DNA of 64,000 bases, from contig CAZIJO010000002.1 in assembly GCA_964539515.1 (NCBI GenBank), positions 27,882 through 91,881 of the forward strand. The letters are read 5' to 3'. The first letter of the stretch is position 1; the number at the start of each line of letters is the position of its first letter. The translations under genes were made by a program, and so were the position numbers. The notes beneath the pieces were generated by a model. It had not been told where the DNA came from and did not search any database. It saw only the letters and a list, made by a program, of their open reading frames with translations. This DNA is from JADLHS01 sp964539515 (GTDB lineage Bacteria; Verrucomicrobiota; Verrucomicrobiia; Limisphaerales; JADLHS01). Positions 35,661 to 43,574 of the stretch are shown piece by piece.

Positions 35661-37646
35661 TCACGAAATCGCTCCGCGCCGGCGCAGCACCGCCTCCATC
35701 GCCCGGTCCATGAGCAGTTCCGCGAGCGGCTTCGTCACTTCATCCAGTCCGGCACACGCTGCCTGGAGTTTTTTGAGGTCGCCGGGCTGGGTTTCCGGGT
35801 TGCCCCCGGCGACGGCCAGTTCGACTTCCCGCAGGGCCGTTTCGATTCGGGCTTTGTAATCCGAGTCGATTTCGTCTGTGCAACTCGCAACGCCCTTGCG
35901 CGTGGCGGCAATTAGTTCGTTGGCTTTGAGCCGGGCCTCAATCCATCGGCGCGCGGCCAGATCTTCGAAAGCATGCGCCACCGATTCCTCGACCATCGTC
36001 TGCACCGCCGCATCGTCCACGTCCACGGCGGACTTCATCTCGACCAGGCGCTCCCGACCCGTCCGCGTGTCGCGGGCCAGCACATGGAGGATGCCATTCG
36101 CATCAATCTCGAATTGCACGCCCACCCGGGGCACGCCGCGCGGCGCGGCCTCAAACTCGAGCGTGAATTGGCCGAGACTCCAATTGTCCCGGGCCCGCTC
36201 CCGTTCACCCTGCAGCACGTGAATCAACATGCTGCGCTGTTGATCCACCGCGGTCGTAAACATTTCGCCCGCCTTCACCGGAATGGTCGAATTGCGCGGA
36301 ATGATGACGTTGAACAACCCGCCGAATGTCTCCAGCCCGAGCGACAGCGGCGTAACATCCAGTAAGAGCACATTGCGGAAGCCGCCCGAGAGGATTTCCG
36401 CCTGGATCGCAGCCCCGAGCGCCACGGCTTCGTCCGGATTCTGCGAGGTGTTAAGCTGCGGGCCGGCGGCCGGGTGGTAATCGGTACCGAGCCGGATCGT
36501 GCCCCGCGTTTCCTCGAACTCCGCGCAGCCGAACCACTCGCCCACCAGCTGGCGGACCAGCGGCATCCGCGTCTGGCCGCCGACGAGAATGACTTGGTCC
36601 AGATCCTTCGGCGCCAGCCCGGCATCGGCCAGCGCCCGGAGGCAATGGGGCCGGGTGCGCTCAACGATCCCCCGGGTGAGCTGCTCCAGCTCGGCGCGCG
36701 TAAAGCGGTAGCGCAGGCTGAAGTCTGGCATGAGAAACGGCAGCGTGATTTCAACCTCGGTCTCCGTGGAAAGTCGGATCTTTGCCGCCTCCGCCGCTTC
36801 GCGGAGGCGTGAGGTAATGACCAACTCATCGTGGTCGCCGACGCGAGGAAGCGGATGATCCAAGGCACGCGGGTTGTCCGCCGCCTCACCTTGGCGGCTA
36901 CGAGTCAAATCCGGCCCACCGCCAGCCGCAATCTTCTCCACCAAAAAATCCACAATGCGCCGGTCCAGATCATCGCCCCCCAGCATGGTATTGCCATTGG
37001 TGGACAGGACCTGGAATATGCCCTCATTGAGTTCGAGGATTGAAAGGTCGAACGTACCGCCACCCAGATCATAAACCGCCACCTTGGATTTCTCCTTGAG
37101 TTTGTCCAGGCCATAGGCGAGCGCGGCCGCCGTCGGTTCGTTCAGGATGCGTTCAACGGTCAAGCCGGCGAGTTCGCCGGCGCGCTTGGTGGCACTGCGC
37201 TGCGCGTCATTGAAATATGCCGGCACGGTGATCACCGCCCGGGTGACGGCCTCGCCCAGCGCGAGCTCGGCGTCGCCCTTGAGTTTTTTCAGCACTGCGG
37301 CGGAAATTTCCTCGGGCAGGAAGTCGCGACCATGAATGGGAATCCGCACCGGACCGCTGCCCTGGCCGGTCACGGGATACGTCACCCGCATTTCTTCCGG
37401 CGTCAGGTCCGCGCCGCGCCGTCCGATAAAACGTTTCACCGAATAAACGGTTTCGGCCGGCTTGGCCAGGCGGATGCGGTTGGCCGCGTGCCCGACCACC
37501 GGACCGGCGGCCCCGGCGGGCCAATGCACCACCGAAGGCGTGAGTCGGCGGCCCTCGGCGTCCGCGAGGACGAAAGGAATGCCGCTGTCCACCGTGGCGA
37601 CCAGCGAATTGGTGGTGCCCAAATCGATACCGACAATCTTGCCCAT
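35661..37646 (-). CDS. Hsp70-family chaperone (DnaK/HscA-like) with a repeat-derived insertion
   Basis: This 661-residue protein has the Hsp70 nucleotide-binding motifs GIDLGTTNSLVATVDSG, VITVPAYFNDAQRSATKRAG, LNEPTAAALAYGLDKL, VYDLGGGTFDLSILE and VILVGGQTRMPLVRQLV. A substrate-binding domain follows (LLLDVTPLSLGLETFGG to FEIDANGILHVLARD), and a helical lid ends in LRRRGAIS. No DnaK-type glycine-rich tail is seen, and no dnaJ or grpE is nearby, so it is probably a second, specialised Hsp70. Between FLVEKIAAGG and LREAAEAAKI, residues ~248-271 are encoded by a palindromic repeat (36834-36904) and are about 20 residues longer than in DnaK. The site is in subdomain IIB of the ATPase domain. Confidence 0.93.
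   Translation of the reverse strand: MGKIVGIDLGTTNSLVATVDSGIPFVLADAEGRRLTPSVVHWPAGAAGPVVGHAANRIRLAKPAETVYSVKRFIGRRGADLTPEEMRVTYPVTGQGSGPVRIPIHGRDFLPEEISAAVLKKLKGDAELALGEAVTRAVITVPAYFNDAQRSATKRAGELAGLTVERILNEPTAAALAYGLDKLKEKSKVAVYDLGGGTFDLSILELNEGIFQVLSTNGNTMLGGDDLDRRIVDFLVEKIAAGGGPDLTRSRQGEAADNPRALDHPLPRVGDHDELVITSRLREAAEAAKIRLSTETEVEITLPFLMPDFSLRYRFTRAELEQLTRGIVERTRPHCLRALADAGLAPKDLDQVILVGGQTRMPLVRQLVGEWFGCAEFEETRGTIRLGTDYHPAAGPQLNTSQNPDEAVALGAAIQAEILSGGFRNVLLLDVTPLSLGLETFGGLFNVIIPRNSTIPVKAGEMFTTAVDQQRSMLIHVLQGERERARDNWSLGQFTLEFEAAPRGVPRVGVQFEIDANGILHVLARDTRTGRERLVEMKSAVDVDDAAVQTMVEESVAHAFEDLAARRWIEARLKANELIAATRKGVASCTDEIDSDYKARIETALREVELAVAGGNPETQPGDLKKLQAACAGLDEVTKPLAELLMDRAMEAVLRRRGAIS
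36834..36904. repeat. palindromic repeat element inside the Hsp70 gene (copy B)
   Basis: Arms lie at 36834-36855 and 36877-36904. The right arm read on the minus strand is CTCGTAGCCGCCAAGGTGAG followed by GCGGCGGA, and the left arm reads GTCGCCGACGCGAGGAAGCG then GA. They match the arms of the intergenic copy at 3011-3079 with a few differences. Total length is 71 bases, in frame, with no stop, and translated as RSRQGEAADNPRALDHPLPR plus neighbours. Confidence 0.75.
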
Positions 37647-37764
37647 GTGCGACGCGCAGTCTGAACCGCTTCTCAGCGCTAATCGACGCTAATCTTTTGG
37701 GACCGTTGCTTGCGCCCGGCTTGCTTCTCGGCTATCCAGCATGGAATTGGCCGACCAAAAATAT

Positions 37765-37776
37765 TCTGTTCCCTTT
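37765..37776 (+). promoter_or_regulatory. shared 12-base motif upstream of sigma paralogue 1
   Basis: TCTGTTCCCTTT occurs here and again at 39259-39270, in each case 26-27 bases before the start codon of a tandem sigma factor gene. An identical site at the same distance suggests a common promoter element, possibly an autoregulated ECF promoter. Confidence 0.5.
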
Positions 37777-37803
37777 TCGCGTCCGGCGGACATTACTTGG
37801 TGA

Positions 37804-39036
37804 ATGCCGGAAACGGATGACTACCAATTGCTGCGGGACTTCACGGAGCGCCAATCCGACGACGCGTTCACGGCGCTCGTGAACCGACATATCAACCTGG
37901 TCCATTCCGTCGCCCTGAGGCAGACGGGCGATCCGCACTCGGCGCAGGAAATCACGCAAGCGGTGTTCATCATCCTCGCCCGCAAGGCGGGATCGCTCAG
38001 CCCCAAGACGATCCTCTCCGGCTGGCTCTACCAGACCGCGCGGCTGGCGGCGGCGAATTTCCGGCGCAGTCAGGTCCGCCGGCAACAACGCGAACAGGAG
38101 GCGTATATGCAATCGCAGTCAAACGAGGCCGAACCCGAGGCATGGCTGCTGATCGCCCCAATGGTGGACGACGCGCTGGGGAAACTCGGCGAACGCGACC
38201 GGCTCGCCCTCGTGTTGCGCTTTTTCGAAAACAAGAGCCTGGGCGAAGTCGGCGCCGCGCTGGGCGCGAGCGAAGACGCGGCCAAGATGCGGATCAACCG
38301 CGCGCTGGAGAGGTTGCGAAGGCATTTCGGGAAACGCGGAGTGACTCTGACGGCGGCGTTGATCGCCAGTGCGGTCTCGGCAAATGCCGTCCAAGCCGCG
38401 CCGGCGGGGTTGGCCGTGACGATTGCCGCTGCCGCGACGGAAGGAACCTTGATTTCGGCAAAAATAACAACGCTGGTGAAAGGAACTATGAAAACAATGA
38501 CCTGGTTAAAACTCAAATTCGCGGCGGGCACCGGCATCGCCATGCTTCTGGCGGCTGGCATGGCGACCGTGGCGCTCTCCAATGGCAGCCCGAATCCAAA
38601 CGCCAACCTGGCCCAGCCCGCAGCCTCGGTCCTGATCGTGCCGGGCGCCAGTGTTGGCAAGGTGCGAAAGGGCATGATGACGAATGAGGTCGAGGCCGTC
38701 CTCGGCAAGCCGGACAAGTGGCAGGGCCGGATCATGGTCTATGACCAAAGCCTCGGCATGTCGGTCAGCCAAGGCAAAACGGGAGTGATGGTGGTCTTTT
38801 GCGGGGACTCGATGCTCAAATACCCAGGCGTAAAGAAATTCAAGGGGCGCACCAAGGAGGGGATTGGCATGGAATCGAGTCGGGAAGAGGTCATCAAGGC
38901 ATTTGGGCAACCGACCAAAGCGCAGCCGTGGAACTCCGGCCAGGAACAATTAGAATACAAGGCCCTGGGACTGACGTTCACACTTGAGGCAGGAAAGGTC
39001 ATTAACATTATCGTGGACTTTCGGTCAGGTAATTAG
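37804..39036 (+). CDS. ECF sigma factor fused to membrane segment and BamE-like repeats (paralogue 1)
   Basis: This protein has 410 residues. The sigma region 2 spans ~residues 15-90 (YQLLRDFTERQSDDAFTALV, EITQAVFIILARKAGSL, ILSGWLYQTARLAAANFRR), and region 4 ~residues 120-180 (LGEVGAALGASEDAAKMRIN). A hydrophobic stretch follows (VTLTAALIASAVSANAVQAA), then a second at ~235-262 (LKFAAGTGIAMLLAAGMATV). The C-terminal ~130 residues hold two BamE/SmpA-like units (VGKVRKGMMTNEVEAVLGKP and GIGMESSREEVIKAFGQP). An internal ATG at 38488, after AAAGGAACT, could start the membrane part separately. The tandem paralogue is at 39297. Confidence 0.88.
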   Translation: MPETDDYQLLRDFTERQSDDAFTALVNRHINLVHSVALRQTGDPHSAQEITQAVFIILARKAGSLSPKTILSGWLYQTARLAAANFRRSQVRRQQREQEAYMQSQSNEAEPEAWLLIAPMVDDALGKLGERDRLALVLRFFENKSLGEVGAALGASEDAAKMRINRALERLRRHFGKRGVTLTAALIASAVSANAVQAAPAGLAVTIAAAATEGTLISAKITTLVKGTMKTMTWLKLKFAAGTGIAMLLAAGMATVALSNGSPNPNANLAQPAASVLIVPGASVGKVRKGMMTNEVEAVLGKPDKWQGRIMVYDQSLGMSVSQGKTGVMVVFCGDSMLKYPGVKKFKGRTKEGIGMESSREEVIKAFGQPTKAQPWNSGQEQLEYKALGLTFTLEAGKVINIIVDFRSGN

Positions 39037-39258
39037 CGCCGGGCATCCAGCCTGCCGTAGCGCCGTGGCTTCCAGCCCGACGGAGAATTCACCCGACTGA
39101 CGGAGGCCCTTGGCGCTTTCGCATGTCGCAGAACTTTCGGGCGCTTTACCCGGGCGGCGAGATGCCTGCCTCGACAACGCGCTACGAGCTCACCGTTTCC
39201 ATTGCTCACAGAACCTTGGTGGCCTGAACGAGCGCGGGGTGAGACGATTTGAAAATTA

Positions 39259-39270
39259 TCTGTTCCCTTT
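39259..39270 (+). promoter_or_regulatory. shared 12-base motif upstream of sigma paralogue 2
   Basis: TCTGTTCCCTTT, identical to 37765-37776 and 26 bases before the start at 39297. The rest of the 260-base gap (39037-39258) has no gene; 39049-39085 reads like a degenerate dispersed repeat (GCCGTAGCGCCGTGGCTTCC) that I cannot match elsewhere in the window. Confidence 0.5.
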
Positions 39271-39296
39271 CCGGTTGGACGTCCATGTATAGGTAG

Positions 39297-40580
39297 ATGA
39301 AGACCGACGACATGGCGTTGGTGCGGGAATACGCCGCCAGCCAATCCGAGTCCGCCTTCGAACAACTCGTGGCGCGGCATTTGAATCTGGTTTATTCCGC
39401 CGCGTGCCGCCGGGTGGGCGATGTCCATCTGGCCGAAGAGGTCACCCAGGCAGTTTTCATCATCCTTGCCCGCAAAGCCGCTTCGCTTGGACCGCAGACG
39501 ATTCTTTCCGGCTGGCTGTACCGCACCACGCGCTATGCCGCCGCCGATGCGCTCAAGATTCAGCGGCGCCGGCAACACCACGAACAGGAGGCGCAGGTGC
39601 AATCGCTATGGAACGAACCCCACTCCGACGACCCATCGCGCCGAAATGAAGCCGAGGCGGAAGCCTGGCAACAGATCACGCCACTGTTGGAGGCGGCCAT
39701 GGATTCGTTGGGGGAAAAAGATCGGAACGCGCTGGTGCTGCGCTATCTCAACGGCAAGAGCCTGAGCGAAGTCGGCTCGGCGCTAGGCGCGAGCGAAGAC
39801 GCGGCCAAGATGCGCGTGAACCGCGCACTGGAAAAGTTGCGGAAGATTTTCCGCCAGCGCGGTGTGACGCTGACCGCGACACTCATTGCGGGCGCGATGG
39901 CGGCGAACTCGGTGCAGGCCGCGCCGGTCGGTTTGGCGGCAAAGGTCGCGGTGGCGGCGGGGAAAGACGCGGGCATTTCGGCAACCCTAATCACCCTCGT
40001 GAAAGGAACTATGAAAACAATGACCTGGTGGAAACTCAAAATCGCCGCGGGCGCCGGCATCGCCATCGTGCTGGCAGGCGGCCTGGCAACCGTTGCACTC
40101 TCCGGCGGCAACCCGAATGCCACCCCCCAGGCCGCCAAGCCGGCCGATCCCGTCCTGATCGTGCCGGGCGAAAGTGTCGGCAAGGTACGGAAGGGCATGA
40201 CGATCCCCGAGGTCGTTGCTGCGCTGGGCGAACCGGATAGCCGCCAAGGGCTGATTCTGAACTACCAGCGCCTCGGATTTTCCGTCGTTCCGAGCCGGGA
40301 CAATATCGTTCGAGTCGTCATGTGCGGCGACGCCGGGCTGCTCGACAGTCCTTTGGTGAAAGCGTTCAAAGGCCGTACCAAGGAAGGGATCGGCATGGGC
40401 TCGACCCGGGCCGAAGTGCTGAAGGCATTTGGTCAGCCGACCGCGGTCAAGCCGTGGGGTGCCGGACAAGAACAATTGTCCTACCAAGCCCTTGGCCTAA
40501 AATTCACCGTCGAAGCGGGAAAGGTCTTTCACATCGCCGTGCAACTTAGCCAGCCAAGTGAAAACCGGCCGGCGAAGTAG
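39297..40580 (+). CDS. ECF sigma factor fused to membrane segment and BamE-like repeats (paralogue 2)
   Basis: This 427-residue protein is a close paralogue of the preceding gene with the same order of parts: region 2 (LVREYAASQSESAFEQLVAR, EVTQAVFIILARKAASLGPQ), region 4 (LSEVGSALGASEDAAKMRVN), hydrophobic stretch, membrane helix (IAAGAGIAIVLAGGLATVAL), and two BamE-like units (VGKVRKGMTIPEVVAALGEP; GIGMGSTRAEVLKAFGQP). Region 2-4 linker differs by a short insertion (WNEPHSDDPSRRNEAEAEAW). The internal start ATG 40011 after GAAAGGAACT is conserved with the paralogue (38488), which makes separate translation of the C-terminal part worth testing. Both genes arose by tandem duplication. Confidence 0.88.
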   Translation: MKTDDMALVREYAASQSESAFEQLVARHLNLVYSAACRRVGDVHLAEEVTQAVFIILARKAASLGPQTILSGWLYRTTRYAAADALKIQRRRQHHEQEAQVQSLWNEPHSDDPSRRNEAEAEAWQQITPLLEAAMDSLGEKDRNALVLRYLNGKSLSEVGSALGASEDAAKMRVNRALEKLRKIFRQRGVTLTATLIAGAMAANSVQAAPVGLAAKVAVAAGKDAGISATLITLVKGTMKTMTWWKLKIAAGAGIAIVLAGGLATVALSGGNPNATPQAAKPADPVLIVPGESVGKVRKGMTIPEVVAALGEPDSRQGLILNYQRLGFSVVPSRDNIVRVVMCGDAGLLDSPLVKAFKGRTKEGIGMGSTRAEVLKAFGQPTAVKPWGAGQEQLSYQALGLKFTVEAGKVFHIAVQLSQPSENRPAK

Positions 40581-40726
40581 CGGTGCCCTTCCGCCGAAAA
40601 AACCTGGCACACCACCGAGGCCTAGCGGTGGGAGGGCGCTACAATCGATCAGTTGAATCAACCTTCATACGCCCCCGGGCTGGATAAAGCTTGCAACCAT
40701 TCAGGAATGCGTGTGTTTGAGCAGGG

Positions 40727-41425
40727 GTGAAAACACGCCACGCTTTCTCGTTGATGGAACTGCTGGTGGTAATCGCAATCATCGCCATCCTCGCGGCCAT
40801 GCTGCTGCCAGCCCTGTCCGGCGCGCGGCGGAAGGCCAAGCAGGTTTCGTGTCTCAACAATCTGCACCAGATCGGCCGCGCGGTTCGGATCTATCTGGAT
40901 GAAACCAGCAAATGGCCGACGGGACCCAACTGGATGCAAATCGAAGCCGTCCTCCGCGCCAACACCAATATCTGGGACGAGCTCTGGCTTTGTCCGTCGT
41001 GGAAAAGAACGACGCCGTTCGATCTGGTGGCGCATTACAGTTTCAATCTCTACGGCAGCGGCAACGTGGACACGTTCCATCTCAAGAATCCCGGCCAAAA
41101 TCCGCTGGGCATCGCAATCATCGGCCAGCGCGGGGTCCAGGGCCGGCGGGAGCAGGAAGTCTCGAACCCGGCGGACATGCTGATCGTCCTCGAGATGGGC
41201 CAGAGCGCGGCTTCGGTGCCACCTTCGTCGCCGGTTTGGCAGGAATTTCCATTCAAACACCCCGCCGGCTACATTCCTTTCTACCGCCACGACCAGAAAG
41301 GGAATGCCCTATTTGGCGACGGTCACGTGGCGTCCGGCAATCGGGAGCAGTTGGCCGGCACGGACCCGGCGGTCCGGCGACGATGGAATTATGATAATCT
41401 GCCGCACGATGAAAACTGGCGCTGA
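40727..41425 (+). CDS. type II pseudopilin-like protein (DUF1559-like)
   Basis: GTG at 40727, after GAGCAGGG, opens a 232-residue frame (MKTRHAFSLMELLVVIAIIA). The prepilin peptidase site is A-F with the conserved +5 glutamate, followed by the hydrophobic helix ILAAMLLPALSG. The rest is the usual large pseudopilin body (CLNNLHQIGRAVRIYLDE) ending in a FGDGHVASG-type motif (NALFGDGHVASGNREQLA). It contrasts with the degenerate 4615-5430 paralogue. Its stop overlaps the start of the MBL hydrolase by 17 bases. Surface fibre or T2SS-like function is inferred from the family. Confidence 0.85.
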   Translation: MKTRHAFSLMELLVVIAIIAILAAMLLPALSGARRKAKQVSCLNNLHQIGRAVRIYLDETSKWPTGPNWMQIEAVLRANTNIWDELWLCPSWKRTTPFDLVAHYSFNLYGSGNVDTFHLKNPGQNPLGIAIIGQRGVQGRREQEVSNPADMLIVLEMGQSAASVPPSSPVWQEFPFKHPAGYIPFYRHDQKGNALFGDGHVASGNREQLAGTDPAVRRRWNYDNLPHDENWR

Positions 41426-42110
41426 CCTTCCTGCCAACCTGCATTCCTTCCGCGGCATCATGGGCTGCTGTTTCCTGCTGGCCGATGGGGACGCGAGCGT
41501 GATGATCGACACCGGGATGGTTGGCGAAGCGTTTTTTATCCGGCGCCGTCTCCGACAACTGGGCCTCACCCCCCAATCCATCAAAGCCATTCTCCTCACG
41601 CATGGCCATCTGGATCACGCAGGCAATCTGGCCAGGCTCAAGGAATGGACGGGGGCAAGGATTTACGCCCACCCGGATGAACAGGCACACGTGGATGGAA
41701 CGTACCCGTATCAAGGCATCAATCGGTGGTGTGGCCGGCTCGAGGCGGCGGGGCGCTTGCTTTTCCGCTACCGGCCGGCCCGGATTGATGTGTTTCTGAC
41801 CGACGGGCAGGAACTTCCCTTTTGGGGCGGCTTGCGGGTGATCCACCTGCCCGGCCACACGCGGGGCCATTGTGGGTTTTTCAGCGCACGCCACAATCTG
41901 CTTTTCAGTGGTGACATGTTCGCCAGCTACTTCTTCAATGTCCATAAACCACCAGCCATCTTGAACAGCGTGCCGGAGCAATTCCCGGCCAGCGCGGAAC
42001 GGATTCGCCGCCTCGCGCCGCGTCTGATTGTCCCGAACCATCACGACGTGCTCGACGGGGAACGGCACCGGCGACGATTTATCCGGTTATTCCAGCTGGC
42101 CGGCTGGTGA
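41409..42110 (+). CDS. metallo-beta-lactamase fold hydrolase
   Basis: I use ATG 41409 (233 residues, MKTGADLPANLHSFRGIMGC). The upstream frame to 41304 is antisense-like filler. The metal-binding motif THGHLDHAGN (HxHxDH) is at about residue 70, the next histidine in HLPGHTRGHCGF, an Asp in LLFSGDMFA, and a late His in LIVPNHHD. This is the glyoxalase II/RNase Z-like MBL family with two zinc sites. The substrate is not predictable. It overlaps the pseudopilin gene and precedes a GH13 gene by 61 bases on the same strand. Confidence 0.85.
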   Translation: MKTGADLPANLHSFRGIMGCCFLLADGDASVMIDTGMVGEAFFIRRRLRQLGLTPQSIKAILLTHGHLDHAGNLARLKEWTGARIYAHPDEQAHVDGTYPYQGINRWCGRLEAAGRLLFRYRPARIDVFLTDGQELPFWGGLRVIHLPGHTRGHCGFFSARHNLLFSGDMFASYFFNVHKPPAILNSVPEQFPASAERIRRLAPRLIVPNHHDVLDGERHRRRFIRLFQLAGW

Positions 42111-42171
42111 ATTTGCCCTTTTCAGCCAGCGCGCCCGGCGTCATCTTGATCGGGCGATGTGATCGCGACGT

Positions 42172-43443
42172 ATGATTTTGTACAATTTGTTTCCGCTGCT
42201 GGCCGGCCCCTTTGGACGTTGGAACGAACATTTCACCCGCGCGGCCACGATGGGTTTCAACTGGGTGTACGTGAACCCGATTCAAAAGCTTGGCGCGTCC
42301 CGCAGCCTTTATTCCATTGCCGATTATTTCCAGTTGAACCCGGCTTTTGTCGATCCCGCGAACCCAGCCGCCGCCGAGGAGCAATGCCGGCAAATGACGG
42401 CGCAAGGCCGGGCCGCCGGCTTGCAGCTCATGACGGACCTGGTCATCAATCACTCGGCCTACGATTCGCCGCTCACCCGCGAACATCCGGAGTGGTTCGA
42501 GCGGGAACCGGGCGGACGCATCGCCAACGCCTTCTGTCAGCACGGCAGCGAGCGGGTGGTCTGGACGGATCTGGCGCAGTTTGATCACGAACACACCCCC
42601 GACAAGGAAGGGCTGTACCGCTATTGCCTGCGCGTGGTGGAACATCTGATCGGACTCGGCTTCATCGGCTTTCGCTGCGACGCAGCGTATCAAGTGCCGC
42701 CGGCGTTCTGGCAACGCTTGATCCGCGAGGTAAAGTCCCGCCACCCGGAGGCGTGCTTTGTGGCGGAGACGCTCGGTTGCTCCATTGACGAAACGCGCGA
42801 CACTGCCCGGGCGGGGTTTGATTACGTGTTCAACAGTTCCAAGTGGTGGGACATGCAGGGCTGGTGGTTGATTGAACAGTACAATCTGATCCGCGAAACC
42901 GCGCCCTCCATCAGCTTCCCCGAAAGCCATGACACCCCGCGGCTGGCGGCCGAGTTCAACGGCAACCTTGCTGCCGTCAAACAACGTTACCTGTTCTCCG
43001 CCCTTTTCTCGGCGGGGGTGATGATGCCCATGGGCTTTGAATACGGATTTCACAAACCGCTGCACGTCGTTCACACGACGCCAAACGACTGGCAGGTGAA
43101 TGGGGTCGATCTCACGCCGTTCATCACCCGGGTCAACGCCATCAAACAACGCTTCCCCGTTTTCCGGGAGGAAAGCCCGGTGAACATTCTCCCCTGCAAC
43201 AATCCGAACATCCTGCTCATGTGGAAAGCCTCCGCGCGGCACAAGGACGAGGCGCTGCTGATTTTGAACAAGGACCCGTGGACGCATCAGGAGTTTCACA
43301 CCGATACTTTCCGGCATTGGGTTCAGGCCGGCGCGCCACTGCACGATGTTTCCCCCGAGCATCCGTTGGAATACATCCCCGAACCGTTTCATTACGCGCT
43401 GCGCCCGGGCCAGGGCATCGTGCTGGTCACACAGCGCAGTTGA
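42172..43443 (+). CDS. GH13 alpha-amylase family protein
   Basis: This 423-residue protein starts directly with the TIM barrel (LYNLFPLLAGPFGRWNEHFT). Region I is LMTDLVINHSAYDSPL. The nucleophile is Asp in FIGFRCDAAYQ, the acid/base Glu in CFVAETLGCS, and the transition-state Asp in SFPESHDTPRLAAEF, so all three carboxylates are kept. The arrangement resembles the GlgE-like and maltosyltransferase branch (GH13_3-like). No signal peptide is present, so it is cytoplasmic, acting on glucans or glucosyl phosphates. No glgB/glgC-type partner is nearby. Subfamily is uncertain. Confidence 0.85.
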   Translation: MILYNLFPLLAGPFGRWNEHFTRAATMGFNWVYVNPIQKLGASRSLYSIADYFQLNPAFVDPANPAAAEEQCRQMTAQGRAAGLQLMTDLVINHSAYDSPLTREHPEWFEREPGGRIANAFCQHGSERVVWTDLAQFDHEHTPDKEGLYRYCLRVVEHLIGLGFIGFRCDAAYQVPPAFWQRLIREVKSRHPEACFVAETLGCSIDETRDTARAGFDYVFNSSKWWDMQGWWLIEQYNLIRETAPSISFPESHDTPRLAAEFNGNLAAVKQRYLFSALFSAGVMMPMGFEYGFHKPLHVVHTTPNDWQVNGVDLTPFITRVNAIKQRFPVFREESPVNILPCNNPNILLMWKASARHKDEALLILNKDPWTHQEFHTDTFRHWVQAGAPLHDVSPEHPLEYIPEPFHYALRPGQGIVLVTQRS

Positions 43444-43474
43444 TCGGCGCCGGTTTGAGTTCCCATCTGTGCTT

Positions 43475-43573
43475 GTGGCCGAGGACGTGAGGGAGGCTGG
43501 GTGGAAGTTCAGAAGCTCGGAAGACCAAGCCTGCTCCAGCTGGCGCACAGGAATGCCTCCCTCGAGCTCGGGA
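43475..43573. repeat. related but longer palindromic repeat between convergent genes
   Basis: The left arm GTGGCCGAGGACGTGAGGGA plus GGCTGG (43475-43500) resembles the arm of the 70-bp element (GTAGCCGCCGACGTGAGGAG). A weaker reverse complement, TGCCTCCCTCGAGCTCGG (43555-43571), lies at the other end, for a total near 99 bases. It lies between convergent GH13 and FG-GAP genes and abuts the latter's stop (43575). I treat it as a sister family, not the same element. Confidence 0.5.
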
Positions 43574-43574
43574 C

